64,000 nt of DNA from an uncultured delta proteobacterium (GCA_900079685.1 LT599018.1:1510970-1574969); one strand, 5' to 3'. Shown: positions 24,042 to 34,744, counted from the stretch's first letter. Numbers and translations: made by a program. Notes: generated by a model from the letters alone, not told the origin.

Positions 24042-25301
24042 CTAATTGGCCTGGCGGCGAACAAAGGAAGGAATTTCGAACTCTTCTTCGTCAAAGGTGA
24101 AATCATCCTCGCCCGGGAGGTGGGGCGCCTGGCCGAGATGGCGCGAAGGCGCGGCATACCCCTGGGCGCCCGCTCCGGATTTAAGTTTGTCGAGGTACGG
24201 GGGAACCCGGCGTTCCGGTTCGCCGGTCATGCCGGGGCCCGCGTTGCCCGCGGGCTTGGTGAAAACGCCGCCCTGGGATTTGGACGCCCCCTGGCGGAAC
24301 GGCAACGTCGTCGCGGCGCCCTTGGGCAGGGACGCGCGGCTGTTGGCGACGTCGATGCCCGTGGCGATGACCGTGATGCGGATTTCGTCGCCCACGGATT
24401 CATCAAACACGGTGCCGAAGAAGATGCGGGCGTCTTCGTGCGCTTCTTCCTGGATAATCCCGGCAGCTTCGCCCACTTCCTCGATGGTGAGGTCCGGGCC
24501 GCTGGTGATGTTGATGAGCACCCCGCGCGCGCCGCCGATGGAAACGTCTTCCAGGAGCGGGCTCGTGATGGCGCGCATGGCCGCATCGCGGGCGCGGGAT
24601 TCGCCGGTGGCGCGGCCTTCGCCCATCATGGCGAAGCCCGGCTCGCTCATGACGGTCTGCACGTCGGCAAAGTCGAGGTTAATCAGGCCGTGGACCGTGA
24701 TGAGGTCGGAAATGCCCTTGACCGCGGAATACAGCACTTCGTCGGCCTTTTTCAGCATATCCACGAAGGTGGCTTTTTTCGGCGCGAGCTGGATCAACCG
24801 GTCGTTGGGGATGATGATAAGGCTGTCCACGTGCTCGCGGAATTCCGCGATACCGGCTTCCGCCGCTTCAAGGCGTTTTTTGCCTTCAAAATAAAAGGGT
24901 TTGGTCACAACGCCGACCGTCAACGCGCCCACTTCCTTGGCCGCCTGGGCGATGACCGGCGCCGCGCCCGTGCCCGTGCCGCCGCCCATGCCGGCGGTGA
25001 CGAACACCATGTCGCAGTCCGCTATGGCGTGTTTGATCTGCTCGATGTTCTCAACCGCCGCCTGGTAGCCCACCTGGGGGTTGGCCCCGGCGCCGAGACC
25101 GCGCGTAAGCTTGTCCCCGAGCTGGATTTTGTGATCCGCAAGCGAGTTGGTAAGCGCCTGAATGTCTGTGTTGGCCGCGATAAAGCTGACCCCGTTCAGT
25201 TCGCCGCTAATCATGTTGTTGATGGCGTTGCCGCCGCCACCACCAACACCGATAACTTTTATTTTGGCGCCTGAAGGTTCGGTGATCTCAGTGTATTCCA
25301 T
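24042..25301 (-). CDS. ftsZ: Cell division protein FtsZ
   Basis: Tubulin-like GTPase whose polymers form the Z ring and direct septal wall synthesis. The 419 residues carry [13 protein letters not shown] (GTP-binding loop, 17-29), the tubulin signature [10 protein letters not shown], and the synergy-loop DFADVQTVM. The C-terminus after about residue 320 is a variable linker ending in the conserved FtsA/ZipA-binding tail, here [14 protein letters not shown]. It is the last gene of the mraZ cluster and 83 bases from ftsA, with a hairpin terminator after it. The family is very well conserved and nothing is missing. Confidence 0.98.
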   Translation of the reverse strand: MEYTEITEPSGAKIKVIGVGGGGGNAINNMISGELNGVSFIAANTDIQALTNSLADHKIQLGDKLTRGLGAGANPQVGYQAAVENIEQIKHAIADCDMVFVTAGMGGGTGTGAAPVIAQAAKEVGALTVGVVTKPFYFEGKKRLEAAEAGIAEFREHVDSLIIIPNDRLIQLAPKKATFVDMLKKADEVLYSAVKGISDLITVHGLINLDFADVQTVMSEPGFAMMGEGRATGESRARDAAMRAITSPLLEDVSIGGARGVLINITSGPDLTIEEVGEAAGIIQEEAHEDARIFFGTVFDESVGDEIRITVIATGIDVANSRASLPKGAATTLPFRQGASKSQGGVFTKPAGNAGPGMTGEPERRVPPYLDKLKSGAGAQGYAAPSRHLGQAPHLPGEDDFTFDEEEFEIPSFVRRQAN

Positions 25302-25384
25302 TTGCCTCTCCTTGACCTGTCCGGAAACCCGGAGTGATTTACGGGATCTTCCCGATGTAGCCGTTTAAAAATAGTAACGGTCTG

Positions 25385-26614
25385 TTATGAAATATCCGCG
25401 AACCATTTTTTCATGCGTGTGTACACGCGGTTGAACAAGTTTGTATCCCGGATGCGGAAGGTATCGGGCGCGCCCTCCTTTTCCGCTCCGTAGCACAGCA
25501 GCCCGACGGCCGTTGCGTATTTGGGGCTGTTGACCACGTCCCTGAGCCCGCCGACGCTGCGCGGGTAGCCGACGCGCGTAGGCAGATTGAATATTTCCTC
25601 GCCGAGCTCCTGACAGCCTTCCATCAGCGCCGTGCCGCCGGTCAGCACAACCCCGGCCGCGGCCAGGTTTTTGTATCCGGAGCGGGTCAACTCCAGATCC
25701 ACCAGGGACAGGATCTCAACCATGCGCGGCTGGCATATTTCCGCCAGGATCTGGCGGGACAGGGGCCGGGCCTCGCGCCCGCCCACGCTGGGCACTTCGA
25801 TCACCTGATCCGGCCGCACCATATCCACCAGCGCGCAGCCGTGTTTGATCTTGATTTCCTCGGCGCTGAGCATCGGGGTACGCAGCCCGTAAGCGATGTC
25901 GTTGGTCAGGTTCTGGCCGCCAAGAGGCAGCGCACCCGTGTAGCGGATGGCGTCGTTATGCAAAATGGCGATATCCGTGGTGCCGCCGCCGACATCCACT
26001 AGCGCCACGCCCAGCTCGCGCTCTTCCTGCGTCAACACGGCTTTGGCCGACGCGAGCGATTCCAGAACGATGTCCGAAACGTCGAGCCCGGCCCGCTGGC
26101 ACGAGCGCACCAGGTTCTGGGCGCTGGTCACCGCGCCGGTCACGATGTGCACGTGCACTTCCAGCCGCACCCCGGACATGCCGAGCGGGTCCACGATGCC
26201 GTGCTGCTCGTCCACGATGTATTCCTGGGGCAAGGTGTGCAGCACCTCGCGGTCCAGCGGGATGGCGATGGCCCTGGCCGCATCCATGGCGCGTTCAACA
26301 TCCTTGGGCGTAACTTCGCCGTCCTTGATGGCGATAACGCCGTGGCTGTTGAATCCCTTGACATGGCTGCCCGCGATGCCCGCGTATACCGAGCGGATCT
26401 CACACCCGGCCATGAGTTCGGCTTCTTCCAGGGCTTTCTGGATGGACTGCACGGTCTGCTCGATTTTGACCACAACGCCCTTGCGCAAACCCGTTGACGG
26501 GCTGGTGCCGATGCCGACGATGTCAACGCCGCCTTCGGGCGTGACCTCGCCGACCACCACGCAGATTTTGGTTGTGCCGATATCGAGTCCGACAACAATT
26601 TCCGATTTAGCCAT
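25385..26614 (-). CDS. ftsA: Cell division protein FtsA
   Basis: Actin-like ATPase of 409 residues that tethers FtsZ to the inner membrane and recruits late division proteins. The start at 26614 gives the standard MAKSEIVVGLDIGTTKICVVVGEV; an upstream frame of 32 residues is not family-like. Phosphate-binding segments are GLDIGTTK (9-16) and VDVGGGTTDIAI, with the adenosine-binding GVVLTGGTALMEG near 330. The 1C (SHS2) insert lies near 85-165. The C-terminal amphipathic membrane-targeting sequence is present, ending in VYTRMKKWFADIS. The upstream GGAGGAGAC is the ribosome-binding site. Confidence 0.96.
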   Translation of the reverse strand: MAKSEIVVGLDIGTTKICVVVGEVTPEGGVDIVGIGTSPSTGLRKGVVVKIEQTVQSIQKALEEAELMAGCEIRSVYAGIAGSHVKGFNSHGVIAIKDGEVTPKDVERAMDAARAIAIPLDREVLHTLPQEYIVDEQHGIVDPLGMSGVRLEVHVHIVTGAVTSAQNLVRSCQRAGLDVSDIVLESLASAKAVLTQEERELGVALVDVGGGTTDIAILHNDAIRYTGALPLGGQNLTNDIAYGLRTPMLSAEEIKIKHGCALVDMVRPDQVIEVPSVGGREARPLSRQILAEICQPRMVEILSLVDLELTRSGYKNLAAAGVVLTGGTALMEGCQELGEEIFNLPTRVGYPRSVGGLRDVVNSPKYATAVGLLCYGAEKEGAPDTFRIRDTNLFNRVYTRMKKWFADIS

Positions 26615-26764
26615 TTCGCGCGTCTCCTCCCACTCACGGCGCCTGCCGCGCGGGACCGGCGGCGACTCCTCGCCGGCGGGTTCCTCGTGCACTGCCCGGC
26701 CGTCCATCATGCGTGGAGTGGCCGGTCATGCCGTCAACTCCGGCAATTCGCCGGAGCATCGTAC

Positions 26765-27655
26765 CTAAACAACGGGTCCTTTCTTTATCACCCACACCCT
26801 GGCGCCGTGGACGCGCACTTCACGCACGTCCTTCAATTCGCCGCGCCGGGTCACATCCGCCAGCGTCGCGGCAAGCCGCACCAGGTTATCCGTCCATTCC
26901 TCCTGCCCTATGGACAGAATCAGACGGTCATTATCCACAAAAACTTCCACCCCGCGCCCCGGCGACAGGCGGATGAGCGACAGGTTCGCCACGTCCACGG
27001 CCACGCGGGAGGAGGCAAGGCTCGCGAGCAGTTCCGGCAGCCGCGTTGTCAAATCCTCCGCGCCGGGCTCCACCTCCAGGGTGGGGAAGGATGCGAACCT
27101 GCCGGCGGAGACCGGCACGATCAACCTGCCCCGCGCGTCGGCGTAAAACAGCGTTCCGCCGTGGCGCATCCAGAACCGCGGCTCTTTTTCCCGCAGCCTG
27201 ATCGAAAAACCGTCCGGCAGAGACCGCCTGACGGACACCGTCGCAATCCAGGGGTTTGCCGCGAGGCGCCGCTCAACATCGTCTATGGAGACGAGGAGCG
27301 AATTCATGCCTGTGGCCAGTCCGGCGGTGTCTAGAACTTCTCTAGAAGTTAACCTCAAATTGCCCGCAATTTCAAGGTTTTTCACGGCAAAATAAGGCGA
27401 AATTGTCAAATATCTATATCCGTATAACAGGCCTATCGTGAGAAAGCCCACCACCGCCAGGCATAACCCCACCGTGCCCATCCATGAAAAAAACCTTCCA
27501 ACACCTTTGAATGATACGTTAAAATGTATTTTTGCCCGTGGATTTCTGGGCGTATTCTTCCGGTTGCGGTTGGCCGTCGCGCTGTTTTTGCGCGTTTCCT
27601 GGACCCGGGAAGAATTTCTCACCGCGCCGCGTGCTGATCGGGATATCAGACCCAT
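26765..27655 (-). CDS. ftsQ: Cell division protein FtsQ
   Basis: Bitopic inner-membrane protein of the divisome, linking FtsZ-side and periplasmic wall-synthesis proteins through FtsB and FtsL. The 296-residue product has an N-terminal basic cytoplasmic tail (about 1-55), one transmembrane helix (roughly 60-82), then a POTRA domain starting YFAVKNLEIAGNLRLTSREVL and a beta domain with the conserved LREKEPRFWMRHGGTLFYAD. It overlaps the end of murB by 10 bases. The cytoplasmic tail is longer and more basic than in E. coli. Confidence 0.9.
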   Translation of the reverse strand: MGLISRSARGAVRNSSRVQETRKNSATANRNRKNTPRNPRAKIHFNVSFKGVGRFFSWMGTVGLCLAVVGFLTIGLLYGYRYLTISPYFAVKNLEIAGNLRLTSREVLDTAGLATGMNSLLVSIDDVERRLAANPWIATVSVRRSLPDGFSIRLREKEPRFWMRHGGTLFYADARGRLIVPVSAGRFASFPTLEVEPGAEDLTTRLPELLASLASSRVAVDVANLSLIRLSPGRGVEVFVDNDRLILSIGQEEWTDNLVRLAATLADVTRRGELKDVREVRVHGARVWVIKKGPVV

Positions 27656-28551
27656 ATTCTGACTTCCGGTTCCAGGATGATGCCGGATGCGGCAAACACG
27701 GCCTGTTTCGCCATATCCATCAACTCGAGCGCTTCCGTGCTCGTGCCCCTGCCCTCGTTCACCAAAAAATTCGCGTGCAGCGGGGAGAAAATCATGCCGC
27801 CCAGCCGCTTTCCCTTAAACCCCGCCGCGTCCAAAAGCTTCCCGGCGGGCTGCTCCGGCGAAGGGTTCTTGAACACGCACCCGGCGCTGGCCGCCGTCAC
27901 GGGCTGGGTGGCCCGTTTTTTGTCCAGCAGTTCCCGGCTTTTCTCCCGCACGGCCCCGGCTTCCTCGCGGGTCAGCCGAAATTCCGCCGCCGTGACCATC
28001 CACCAACCTTTCACTTCGGGCAGGTCCATCGCGCGGTAGCCGAAGGCGACTGCCTCGCGGCCGAACCGCCTGACCTCGCCCTCCCCGGTCACGATTTCGA
28101 GCGCGGTCAAAGAATCCGCAATACACTGCCCGTATGACCCCGCGTTCATGGCAACCGCCCCGCCGACGGAGCCGGGTATGCCGGAGAGTCCTTCCAGCCC
28201 GCCGAGGTCCAGCGCCGCCGCCCGGCCGAGCAGCACCGGAAGCCGGGCCGAGCCGCTCGCGCGCAACGTCGCGGTTTTCCCGTCATCCCCGAGCACCGAG
28301 ATATCCGGCGCCATGCCGTTTTTCACGAGCACCAGGTCCAGGGGGCCTTCCCCGGCCAGGATATTGCTGCCCGCGCCAAGGCAGGCAAGCCTGCCGCCCA
28401 GGCGTTTCGCGATACCGGGAAGCAATGCGGCGGCGGCCGGTTCGGTAAGGACCGCTTCGCCCATGACCGGACCGCCCAGGCGGAGCGTCGTGCGTTCCGC
28501 CATGGCCGGGGCGCGTTCGCCCTCAAGTATGGTCAGGCCCTGTGCCGCCAT
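27646..28551 (-). CDS. murB: UDP-N-acetylenolpyruvoylglucosamine reductase
   Basis: FAD- and NADPH-dependent enzyme that reduces the enolpyruvyl group to make UDP-MurNAc, the second step of peptidoglycan precursor synthesis. The 301 residues carry the FAD loop GAGSNILAGEG, IPGSVGGAVAMNAGSYGQ, and the substrate-reducing motif SAGCVFKNPS, where the catalytic Ser of E. coli MurB is a Cys, as in some other lineages. C-terminal FLVNEGRGTSTEALELM contains the active-site Glu region. The protein is of the shorter type II class, lacking the extra C-terminal fold of the E. coli type. It sits 11 bases after murC and overlaps ftsQ. Confidence 0.95.
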   Translation of the reverse strand: MAAQGLTILEGERAPAMAERTTLRLGGPVMGEAVLTEPAAAALLPGIAKRLGGRLACLGAGSNILAGEGPLDLVLVKNGMAPDISVLGDDGKTATLRASGSARLPVLLGRAAALDLGGLEGLSGIPGSVGGAVAMNAGSYGQCIADSLTALEIVTGEGEVRRFGREAVAFGYRAMDLPEVKGWWMVTAAEFRLTREEAGAVREKSRELLDKKRATQPVTAASAGCVFKNPSPEQPAGKLLDAAGFKGKRLGGMIFSPLHANFLVNEGRGTSTEALELMDMAKQAVFAASGIILEPEVRIWV

Positions 28552-28562
28552 GCGTTCCCTGC

Positions 28563-29930
28563 CTATCCCCGCGCGTCCAGCCAGTTTTGGCCGACGGTCC
28601 AGATATTGCCGGCCCCGAGCGTGATAAAAACGTCGCCCGGCTGCAGAATATCCGGCAGCGCGGCGTCTATTCCCGCGAAATCCGGGAAGTATTCCACATC
28701 TGTTTTGGAAACCTGGCGGATGCCCTGGGCCAGGCTCTGCCCGCTGACGCCGGGAATCGGGGCTTCCGAGGCGGCGTAAATTTCCGTCAGCAATAATTTA
28801 TCCACGCTTTCAAACGCTTTGCAGAAGTTGCCGAACAGGGCCTTGGTCCGGGTAAACCGGTGCGGCTGAAAAGCGACCACAAGACGGCGGCCGGGGTAGA
28901 CCTGCCGCGCGGTCGCCAGCGTTGCCGCGATTTCCGCCGGGTGGTGGCCGTAATCGTCCACCACGACGACACCGTTCCGCTCGCCCTTGCGCTCGAACCG
29001 CCGCCCCACGCCCCGGAACTTGGAAAGGCCCGCGATGCAGGTTTCCACCGGAATTTCGGCCTGCATGCCGATGCCGATGGCGGCCAGCGCGTTCAGCACG
29101 TTATGGCGTCCGGGCTGGGAAAGGCTGACCTCCCCGAGTTTACAGCCCTTCAACCGCACGGTGAACCGGCTCGTTTCCCCGCTCTCCGTGATTTCGGCGG
29201 TCAGGTCGTTGCTCGGCGCGAAGCCGTAGGTAATCACGGGCCGGTTTACGCGGGGGAGCAGCCGCCGGATGCCGGGGTCATCCCCGCAAACGACGTTGCA
29301 GCCGTAAAACGGCACCTTGTTCATAAAGCTCAGGAAGGACTGGTCGATAGCCTCCATGTCCGCGTAAAAATCCATGTGGTCCATGTCCACGTTGGTCACC
29401 ACGTTCATGATGGGGAAGAGGCAGAGGAACGATCCGTCGGATTCGTCCGCCTCGGCCAGGAGGTACTGGCCTTCCCCAAGGCGCGCGTTGGCTCCGTAAG
29501 CGTTGAGTTTGCCGCCGATGATGACCGTGGGGTCCAGTCCCGCCTCGTCAAAGATGGCCGCCGTGAAGGAGGTGGTTGTGGTTTTGCCGTGCGTTCCGGC
29601 AATGGCGATGCCCGTCCGCAGCCGCATGAGCTCGGCCAGCATCTCCGCGCGCGGGATGACCGGTATGCCCTGCTCGCGCGCGGCCATCACTTCCGGGTTG
29701 TCCTCGCTGACCGCCGTGGATTTGACCAGCACGTGGGCGTTGACCACGTTCTCGGCCGCGTGGCCGATGCCGATGGTGGCGCCGAGCTCGCGCAGCCGTT
29801 TGACCGCCGCGCCGTCCGCCACGTCCGACCCGAAAACCTCGTAGCCCAGGTTCAACAACACTTCGGCAATGCCGCTCATGCCCGAGCCGCCGATGCCGAC
29901 CATATGGATTCTGCGAATTCTGCTATGCAT
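28563..29930 (-). CDS. murC: UDP-N-acetylmuramate--L-alanine ligase
   Basis: Cytoplasmic ligase that adds the first residue, L-Ala, to UDP-MurNAc using ATP. From ATG 29930 the protein has 455 residues and begins [23 protein letters not shown], the expected N-terminal UDP-binding loop. A longer frame from 30026 would add 32 residues not seen in relatives. The ATP loop is [10 protein letters not shown], the central domain has DESDGSFL, and the C-terminal domain [15 protein letters not shown]. The ribosome-binding site is weak. It is placed between murG (142 bases upstream) and murB, in the usual murG-murC-murB order. Confidence 0.95.
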   Translation of the reverse strand: MHSRIRRIHMVGIGGSGMSGIAEVLLNLGYEVFGSDVADGAAVKRLRELGATIGIGHAAENVVNAHVLVKSTAVSEDNPEVMAAREQGIPVIPRAEMLAELMRLRTGIAIAGTHGKTTTTSFTAAIFDEAGLDPTVIIGGKLNAYGANARLGEGQYLLAEADESDGSFLCLFPIMNVVTNVDMDHMDFYADMEAIDQSFLSFMNKVPFYGCNVVCGDDPGIRRLLPRVNRPVITYGFAPSNDLTAEITESGETSRFTVRLKGCKLGEVSLSQPGRHNVLNALAAIGIGMQAEIPVETCIAGLSKFRGVGRRFERKGERNGVVVVDDYGHHPAEIAATLATARQVYPGRRLVVAFQPHRFTRTKALFGNFCKAFESVDKLLLTEIYAASEAPIPGVSGQSLAQGIRQVSKTDVEYFPDFAGIDAALPDILQPGDVFITLGAGNIWTVGQNWLDARG

Positions 29931-30071
29931 TCTTTTACCGTTTTTCGCCTCCGGCGGGCAGGGGATGATCCCCTGCACCCCAACAGGGACGCCTGTATGT
30001 TGCGGGAACGTGGACGCGCTACTCACGCGCGTTGCTCCCGGTAGTATTCCTTACCGTGAGACCCGTTTTTC

Positions 30072-31205
30072 TTACCCTTCCGGGATGGCCGTGTTCGTGC
30101 CGCCGCTCCCGGCGACCAGTTCCTCCAGCGCGTTGACCAGCGCTCCGGCGGCTTCCGGCCGCGCGAGGGAGCGCGCTTCCGCGCCCATGGCGCGCAGCTT
30201 TTCCGGGTCCGCGAGCAGCGCTTCAAGCCGCTCCACCAGGAGCGCCGGGTTGCCCCGGCCCGGTTCGATCTTGCTCTGCGGGAGCAGTTCCGCCGCGCCG
30301 ACGGCCGCGAGATACCGGGCGTTGTGCGTCTGGTGGTCGTGCGCCGCCGCCGGGAACGGGATGAAGATGGCGGGCAGCCCCGCGCAGGTCAGTTCCGCGA
30401 TGGTCGTGGCCCCGGCCCGGCAGACCACGACATCGGCCCAGCTGTAGGCGGCGGCCATGTCTCGGATAAAGCCGTCCACCCGCATTTTCTCGCCCCCGTT
30501 TTTGCGGTAGGCGTCGCGCACGCGCTCGAAATCCGTCGCGCCTGTCTGGTGCCAAAGGCTTATGCCCGCGTCGATCAGGGCCGTCATATTCGTGATGATG
30601 CAGTCGTTGATGGCTTTCGCGCCCTGGCTGCCGCCGAGAATAAGCACCCGTTTGCCGCATTCCTTGGGCGCCCGGTCCGGATCCTCCCGCAGTAAATCAG
30701 CGATTGATGCGCGCACCGGGTTGCCGGTGAAAAGGGTCTTTTCCTCGGGGAAGGTCGCGCGCACGTCCGGCAGGGACACGAAAACACGGTCCACCCGCCG
30801 GGCCAGAATCTTGTTGGCGACGCCGGGGATGGAGTTCTGCTCGTGAACGGCCGTGGGCACCCCGGCGTAGCGCGCGCCCATGACCCCCGCGAACGCGGCG
30901 TACCCGCCGAACCCGACGACCACGTCCGGCTTGAAGCGGCGGACCACGATAACGGCCTTGGTCAAGCCGCGCAGCATGCCGAAACCCGCGCCCAGCATGC
31001 CGAACCCGCGCCCGATGAACCCGCGCACGGGCAAACCCACGAACTCAAGCCCGGCCTGCGCGGCCAGGTCGCCCTCGGGGCCGTATTTGCCGCCCATGAA
31101 CAAAACCGTGGCGTCGCGATGGCGCGCCTTTATTTCCTCGGCAACGGCGATGGCCGGGAAAATATGGCCCCCGGTGCCGCCCGTGGTTACGATGACCCGT
31201 TTCAT
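30072..31205 (-). CDS. murG: UDP-GlcNAc:lipid I GlcNAc transferase (MurG)
   Basis: Peripheral inner-membrane glycosyltransferase that adds GlcNAc to lipid I, making lipid II. Starting at 31205 the protein has 377 residues. MKRVIVTTGGTGGHIFPA is the N-terminal lipid I-binding loop, VVVGFGGYAAFAGVMGARY and the HEQNSIPG motif follow, and the C-terminal UDP-GlcNAc site contains VVCRAGATTIAELTCAGLPAIF. The gene's start overlaps the ftsW stop as ATGA, so the two are translationally coupled. A much longer frame passes upstream through ftsW but is not coding there. Confidence 0.96.
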   Translation of the reverse strand: MKRVIVTTGGTGGHIFPAIAVAEEIKARHRDATVLFMGGKYGPEGDLAAQAGLEFVGLPVRGFIGRGFGMLGAGFGMLRGLTKAVIVVRRFKPDVVVGFGGYAAFAGVMGARYAGVPTAVHEQNSIPGVANKILARRVDRVFVSLPDVRATFPEEKTLFTGNPVRASIADLLREDPDRAPKECGKRVLILGGSQGAKAINDCIITNMTALIDAGISLWHQTGATDFERVRDAYRKNGGEKMRVDGFIRDMAAAYSWADVVVCRAGATTIAELTCAGLPAIFIPFPAAAHDHQTHNARYLAAVGAAELLPQSKIEPGRGNPALLVERLEALLADPEKLRAMGAEARSLARPEAAGALVNALEELVAGSGGTNTAIPEG

Positions 31206-32326
31206 GTATCGCTCCTCGCGGTACGCGAAAGATTCAACAACAGCCCCACGCAGATGAACGTCGCCAGCAGGCTGCTGCCGCCGTAGCTGAAAAACGGCAT
31301 GGGCAGGCCTTTCGGCGGGGCAACCCCCAGGACAACGGCCATGTTCAGAATCATGGAGAGGCCGAGAATCAACGTCAAACCAAACGCCGTGAGGCGGTCG
31401 CGCAGGTCTTCCTGCAGGAAGGCAACCCGCATGGACCGCCAGAAAAACAGGCCGAGCAGCAGGAACACCAGGGTCAGGCCGATGAAGCCCAATTCCTCGC
31501 CCGCGATGGCCATGATAAAGTCCGTGTGCGCGTCCGGCAGGAAAAAGAGCTTCTGCTTGCTGTCGCCAAGCCCCGCGCCCCACAGCCCGCCGGACCCGAG
31601 CGCGTAGAGCGATTGCACCAACTGGTACCCCTCGTTCTGCGCCACCGCGAAGGGGTCGAGGAAGGCCAGGATGCGCCGGAACCGGTACGCCTCGTGCAGC
31701 ACGAGCAGATACGCGCCGCCGCAGGCGAGCGCCGCGGAAATGATGAGGTAGATGAGGCGCGTCCCGCCCGCGAGGCACATGAAGAACAGCAGCATCAAAA
31801 GCACGGCGGCCCCGCCAAAATCCGGCTGCGCCAGCAGTATCGCGCAGAACATCCCGGTCACGGCGAACGGCGGGATAACCCCCCGGCTGAACGTTTTGAC
31901 GATGGCCTGCTTGGTGCTCATGAAATAGGCCAGATACAGCACCAGGGCGATCTTGGCGAATTCCATGGGCTGGATGTTCACCGGCCCCAGCGAGAGCCAG
32001 CGGTGCGCGCCCTTGACCTTGGCCGCGAGCGGCGTGAGCGTCAGGACGAGCAACAGGAGCGCCGCGAGCAAAACCGGGTACTGGAGCTTGTACACAAGGC
32101 CGCGCGGCACGGACATGATGCCGAGCATGACGATGATGCCCACAGCCGCGAACGAGAGCTGACGTTTGAAAAAATACAGCGGGTCCGCATAGATGCGCTC
32201 GGCCACGATGCCGCTGGCGGAGAGCAGCGTCATCAGCCCGAGGGAGAGCAGAATGAACGCAAGCCCCAACAGCCAGAAATCCGGCTTCGCGCGCTGTATT
32301 TTTCCCATGGCCGCCTGCGTCATCAT
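31202..32326 (-). CDS. ftsW: Peptidoglycan glycosyltransferase FtsW
   Basis: Integral membrane SEDS-family polymerase that works with the division transpeptidase in septal peptidoglycan synthesis. The 374-residue product has about 10 hydrophobic helices from residue 15 to 365, and the SEDS hallmarks GAHRWLSLGPVNIQPMEFAKI (near 105), the catalytic Asp-containing LPDAHTDFIMAIAGEELG, and PFFSYGGSSLLATF near the C-terminus. It overlaps murD and murG by four bases each. Its cognate transpeptidase is the ftsI upstream in the same cluster. Confidence 0.96.
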   Translation of the reverse strand: MMTQAAMGKIQRAKPDFWLLGLAFILLSLGLMTLLSASGIVAERIYADPLYFFKRQLSFAAVGIIVMLGIMSVPRGLVYKLQYPVLLAALLLLVLTLTPLAAKVKGAHRWLSLGPVNIQPMEFAKIALVLYLAYFMSTKQAIVKTFSRGVIPPFAVTGMFCAILLAQPDFGGAAVLLMLLFFMCLAGGTRLIYLIISAALACGGAYLLVLHEAYRFRRILAFLDPFAVAQNEGYQLVQSLYALGSGGLWGAGLGDSKQKLFFLPDAHTDFIMAIAGEELGFIGLTLVFLLLGLFFWRSMRVAFLQEDLRDRLTAFGLTLILGLSMILNMAVVLGVAPPKGLPMPFFSYGGSSLLATFICVGLLLNLSRTARSDT

Positions 32327-33618
32327 TGCACCTGCTTCGCGATGCGCCTGAAATCCGCGCCGCGTTCCCCGTAGTTGGCGTAAAGGTCAAAACTGGCCGT
32401 GGCCGGAGCGAGAAGAATGACGTCGCCGTCACTCGCCTGCGCGCGCAGGCCGCGCACGGCTTCTTCCATGGTCGGCGACCAGGTGATCGGCACGCTGCCT
32501 TCCCAGGCCGCGGTGAAGACCTCGCGGTTGGCGCCGAACAGCCCCACGGCTTTTACCTTTTCCCGCAAAAGATCCTTGAGCCCGGCGAGGTCCCCGCCCT
32601 TGAACACGCCGCCGGCCAGCAGCAGGACCGGGCGGGTCATGCTCTGGAGCGCCATTTTGAGCGCGCTGACCGTGGTGCCTTTGGAGTCGTTGATATAGGC
32701 CACGCCGTTCCACTCGCCCACCAGCTCCAGCCGGTTGGGCAGGGGATCAAAGGCCGCCACGGCGCGGCGCGCGTCTTCCTCGGTCACGCCGAACTCCCGG
32801 GCCGCGAGATATGCCGCTTCAAGGTTGGCCCGGTTGTGCGCGCCGAGCAGGCGGGTTTCCGGGAACCGGTCCGTCGCGGTGAAGTAAACAGTCCGGGCTT
32901 TAATCGCATGCAGCGGGACCTCGTCTTCCAGGTCCGTGCCGAAAATGGCGACGTCGTCTTCCGTCTGGCGGGCGAACATGGAAAATTTCGCGTCCACGTA
33001 TTCGCGCATGCTCTCGTGCTGGTCCAGATGGTTGGGGCTGATGTTGAGCAGCATGCCCACGCGCGGCCGGAAGGTGTCGCAGCCCATGAGCTGGAAGCTG
33101 CTGACTTCCAGCACCAGGACGTCCGCTTTTTTGCCGGACACCACGTACTCCGAAAGCGGCGTGCCGATATTGCCGCCGAGAAACACGGTTTTCCCGGCTT
33201 CGCGCAGCATGGCGGCGGCGATGCTGACCGTGGTGGTCTTGCCGCTGGTGCCTGTCACCGCCAGAACGGGTTCGTCCACGAACCGCCAGGCCAGCTCCAG
33301 TTCCGCCATGACCGGCGGGCTGCCCGCCGCTTCCAGCATCATGACGAGCCGGGAATACGGCACGCCGGGGCTGGGCACGACCAGGGAAACATCCTGAAAA
33401 TGCAGCGAGTCGTGCGGCCCGGTGACGATCTCAATGCCGATCTGTTCGGCGAGAGCCAAAAGCCCCTGGCTTACTTTGGCCGGATCGCGCTCCAAAAGGC
33501 GCACCCGCGCCCCCTTTGCCCGCAAAAGCCGGGCGGCCGCTTCGCCGGAGGCGCCCGCGCCGATGACGGCCACGACCGATCCAGGAACGACGGGGTTGTG
33601 TTTCAACGCGCTACGCAT
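32323..33618 (-). CDS. murD: UDP-N-acetylmuramoylalanine--D-glutamate ligase
   Basis: Cytoplasmic ligase that adds D-Glu to UDP-MurNAc-L-Ala. The 431 residues show an N-terminal Rossmann VAVIGAGASGEAAARLL, the ATP loop [27 protein letters not shown], and the C-terminal-domain motif YINDSKGTTVSALKMAL. The ATP loop is preceded by the usual Asp/Glu-rich segment. It starts four bases after mraY and overlaps ftsW by four bases. No anomaly is seen. Confidence 0.96.
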   Translation of the reverse strand: MRSALKHNPVVPGSVVAVIGAGASGEAAARLLRAKGARVRLLERDPAKVSQGLLALAEQIGIEIVTGPHDSLHFQDVSLVVPSPGVPYSRLVMMLEAAGSPPVMAELELAWRFVDEPVLAVTGTSGKTTTVSIAAAMLREAGKTVFLGGNIGTPLSEYVVSGKKADVLVLEVSSFQLMGCDTFRPRVGMLLNISPNHLDQHESMREYVDAKFSMFARQTEDDVAIFGTDLEDEVPLHAIKARTVYFTATDRFPETRLLGAHNRANLEAAYLAAREFGVTEEDARRAVAAFDPLPNRLELVGEWNGVAYINDSKGTTVSALKMALQSMTRPVLLLAGGVFKGGDLAGLKDLLREKVKAVGLFGANREVFTAAWEGSVPITWSPTMEEAVRGLRAQASDGDVILLAPATASFDLYANYGERGADFRRIAKQVQ

Positions 33619-33622
33619 GGTT

Positions 33623-34744
33623 TTACCGCAACTTCAGCACTGACAGGGCCGCGAGGCCGAGCAGGATGGATGTTATCCAGAACCGGATGATGATTTTGGA
33701 TTCCGGTATGCCTTTCAGTTCAAAATGGTGATGCAACGGCGCCATGCGGAAAATGCGCTTGCCGCCGCTGAGTTTGAAGTAGCCCACCTGGAGGATGACC
33801 GAGAGGCTTTCCACCACGAAAAGGCCGCCCACCACCAGAAGGAGAAGCTCCTGCTTGCAGAGCACCGCGAGAAACCCCAGGGAACCGCCGAGGGACAAGG
33901 AGCCCACGTCACCCATGAAAATCTGCGCCGGGTAGGCGTTGTACCAGAGGAACCCGAGCCCCGCCCCGATCAGCGCGCCGCAGAATACCGTCACCTCCCC
34001 GATGCCCGGCACGTGGGGGATCTGGAGATACTTGGCGATCTGCACGTTGCCCGCCACGTAAATAAACACCGCGAAGCAGATGCTTGCCACCACCATCGGC
34101 CCGATGGCGAGGCCGTCCAGCCCGTCCGTGAGGTTCACGCCGTTGGAGGCGCCCACCAGCACCAGGACCGCGAAGGGCAGATAAAACCAGCCAAGGTCCG
34201 GCACGATCCGTTTGAAGAAGGGAACCGCCAGCTGGGTGAACTTCACCAGATCCTCGCCCTCCGTCAGCACGCGGCTCGCCTCGATGTCGCGGCGAATATA
34301 GTACAGCAGCGAGAGCGCGATAACGGCCACAACGAGCTGCCCCAAAAACTTGGCCCGCGCCGAAAGGCCCTTGTTGTTGCGGCGCAGAATCTTCAGGTAA
34401 TCGTCCAGAAAGCCCACGAACCCGAACCCGAGAAACACGAAGAGGATCAGCCAGACGTGGGGGTTGGTGAGGTCCGCCCAGAATAATACGCTGACCACCA
34501 GGGAAAACGCTATGAGAATGCCGCCCATGGTGGGCGTGCCGCTTTTTTGCAGATGCGCCTTGACGTCCTCGTGCACGTACTGGCCGAATTTGATGCGCTG
34601 CAACAGCCGGATGAACCAGGGGCCCACCACGATGGTGATGATGAGCGCGGTCAGGAGCGCCCAGACCGAGCGGAAGGTTATGTACCGGAAAACGTTGAAA
34701 ACAGCGATTTCCGAACTTAACGGATACAGAAGGTTATACAGCAT
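33623..34744 (-). CDS. mraY: Phospho-MurNAc-pentapeptide transferase
   Basis: Integral inner-membrane enzyme that couples UDP-MurNAc-pentapeptide to undecaprenyl phosphate, giving lipid I. From ATG 34744 it has 373 residues and about 10 transmembrane helices. Signature motifs are [11 protein letters not shown], the aspartate-rich [21 protein letters not shown] and the C-terminal [11 protein letters not shown]. The first ATG used gives the standard [11 protein letters not shown] start; a reading ten codons longer enters murF and lacks support. It overlaps the murF stop by 11 bases. Confidence 0.97.
   Translation of the reverse strand: MLYNLLYPLSSEIAVFNVFRYITFRSVWALLTALIITIVVGPWFIRLLQRIKFGQYVHEDVKAHLQKSGTPTMGGILIAFSLVVSVLFWADLTNPHVWLILFVFLGFGFVGFLDDYLKILRRNNKGLSARAKFLGQLVVAVIALSLLYYIRRDIEASRVLTEGEDLVKFTQLAVPFFKRIVPDLGWFYLPFAVLVLVGASNGVNLTDGLDGLAIGPMVVASICFAVFIYVAGNVQIAKYLQIPHVPGIGEVTVFCGALIGAGLGFLWYNAYPAQIFMGDVGSLSLGGSLGFLAVLCKQELLLLVVGGLFVVESLSVILQVGYFKLSGGKRIFRMAPLHHHFELKGIPESKIIIRFWITSILLGLAALSVLKLR

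Noticed and set aside
30072-32432. A single 786-codon minus-strand frame through murG and into ftsW
   Set aside because: Only its last 377 codons match a protein (MurG). The upstream part is the wrong frame of ftsW, which has its own 374-residue reading.
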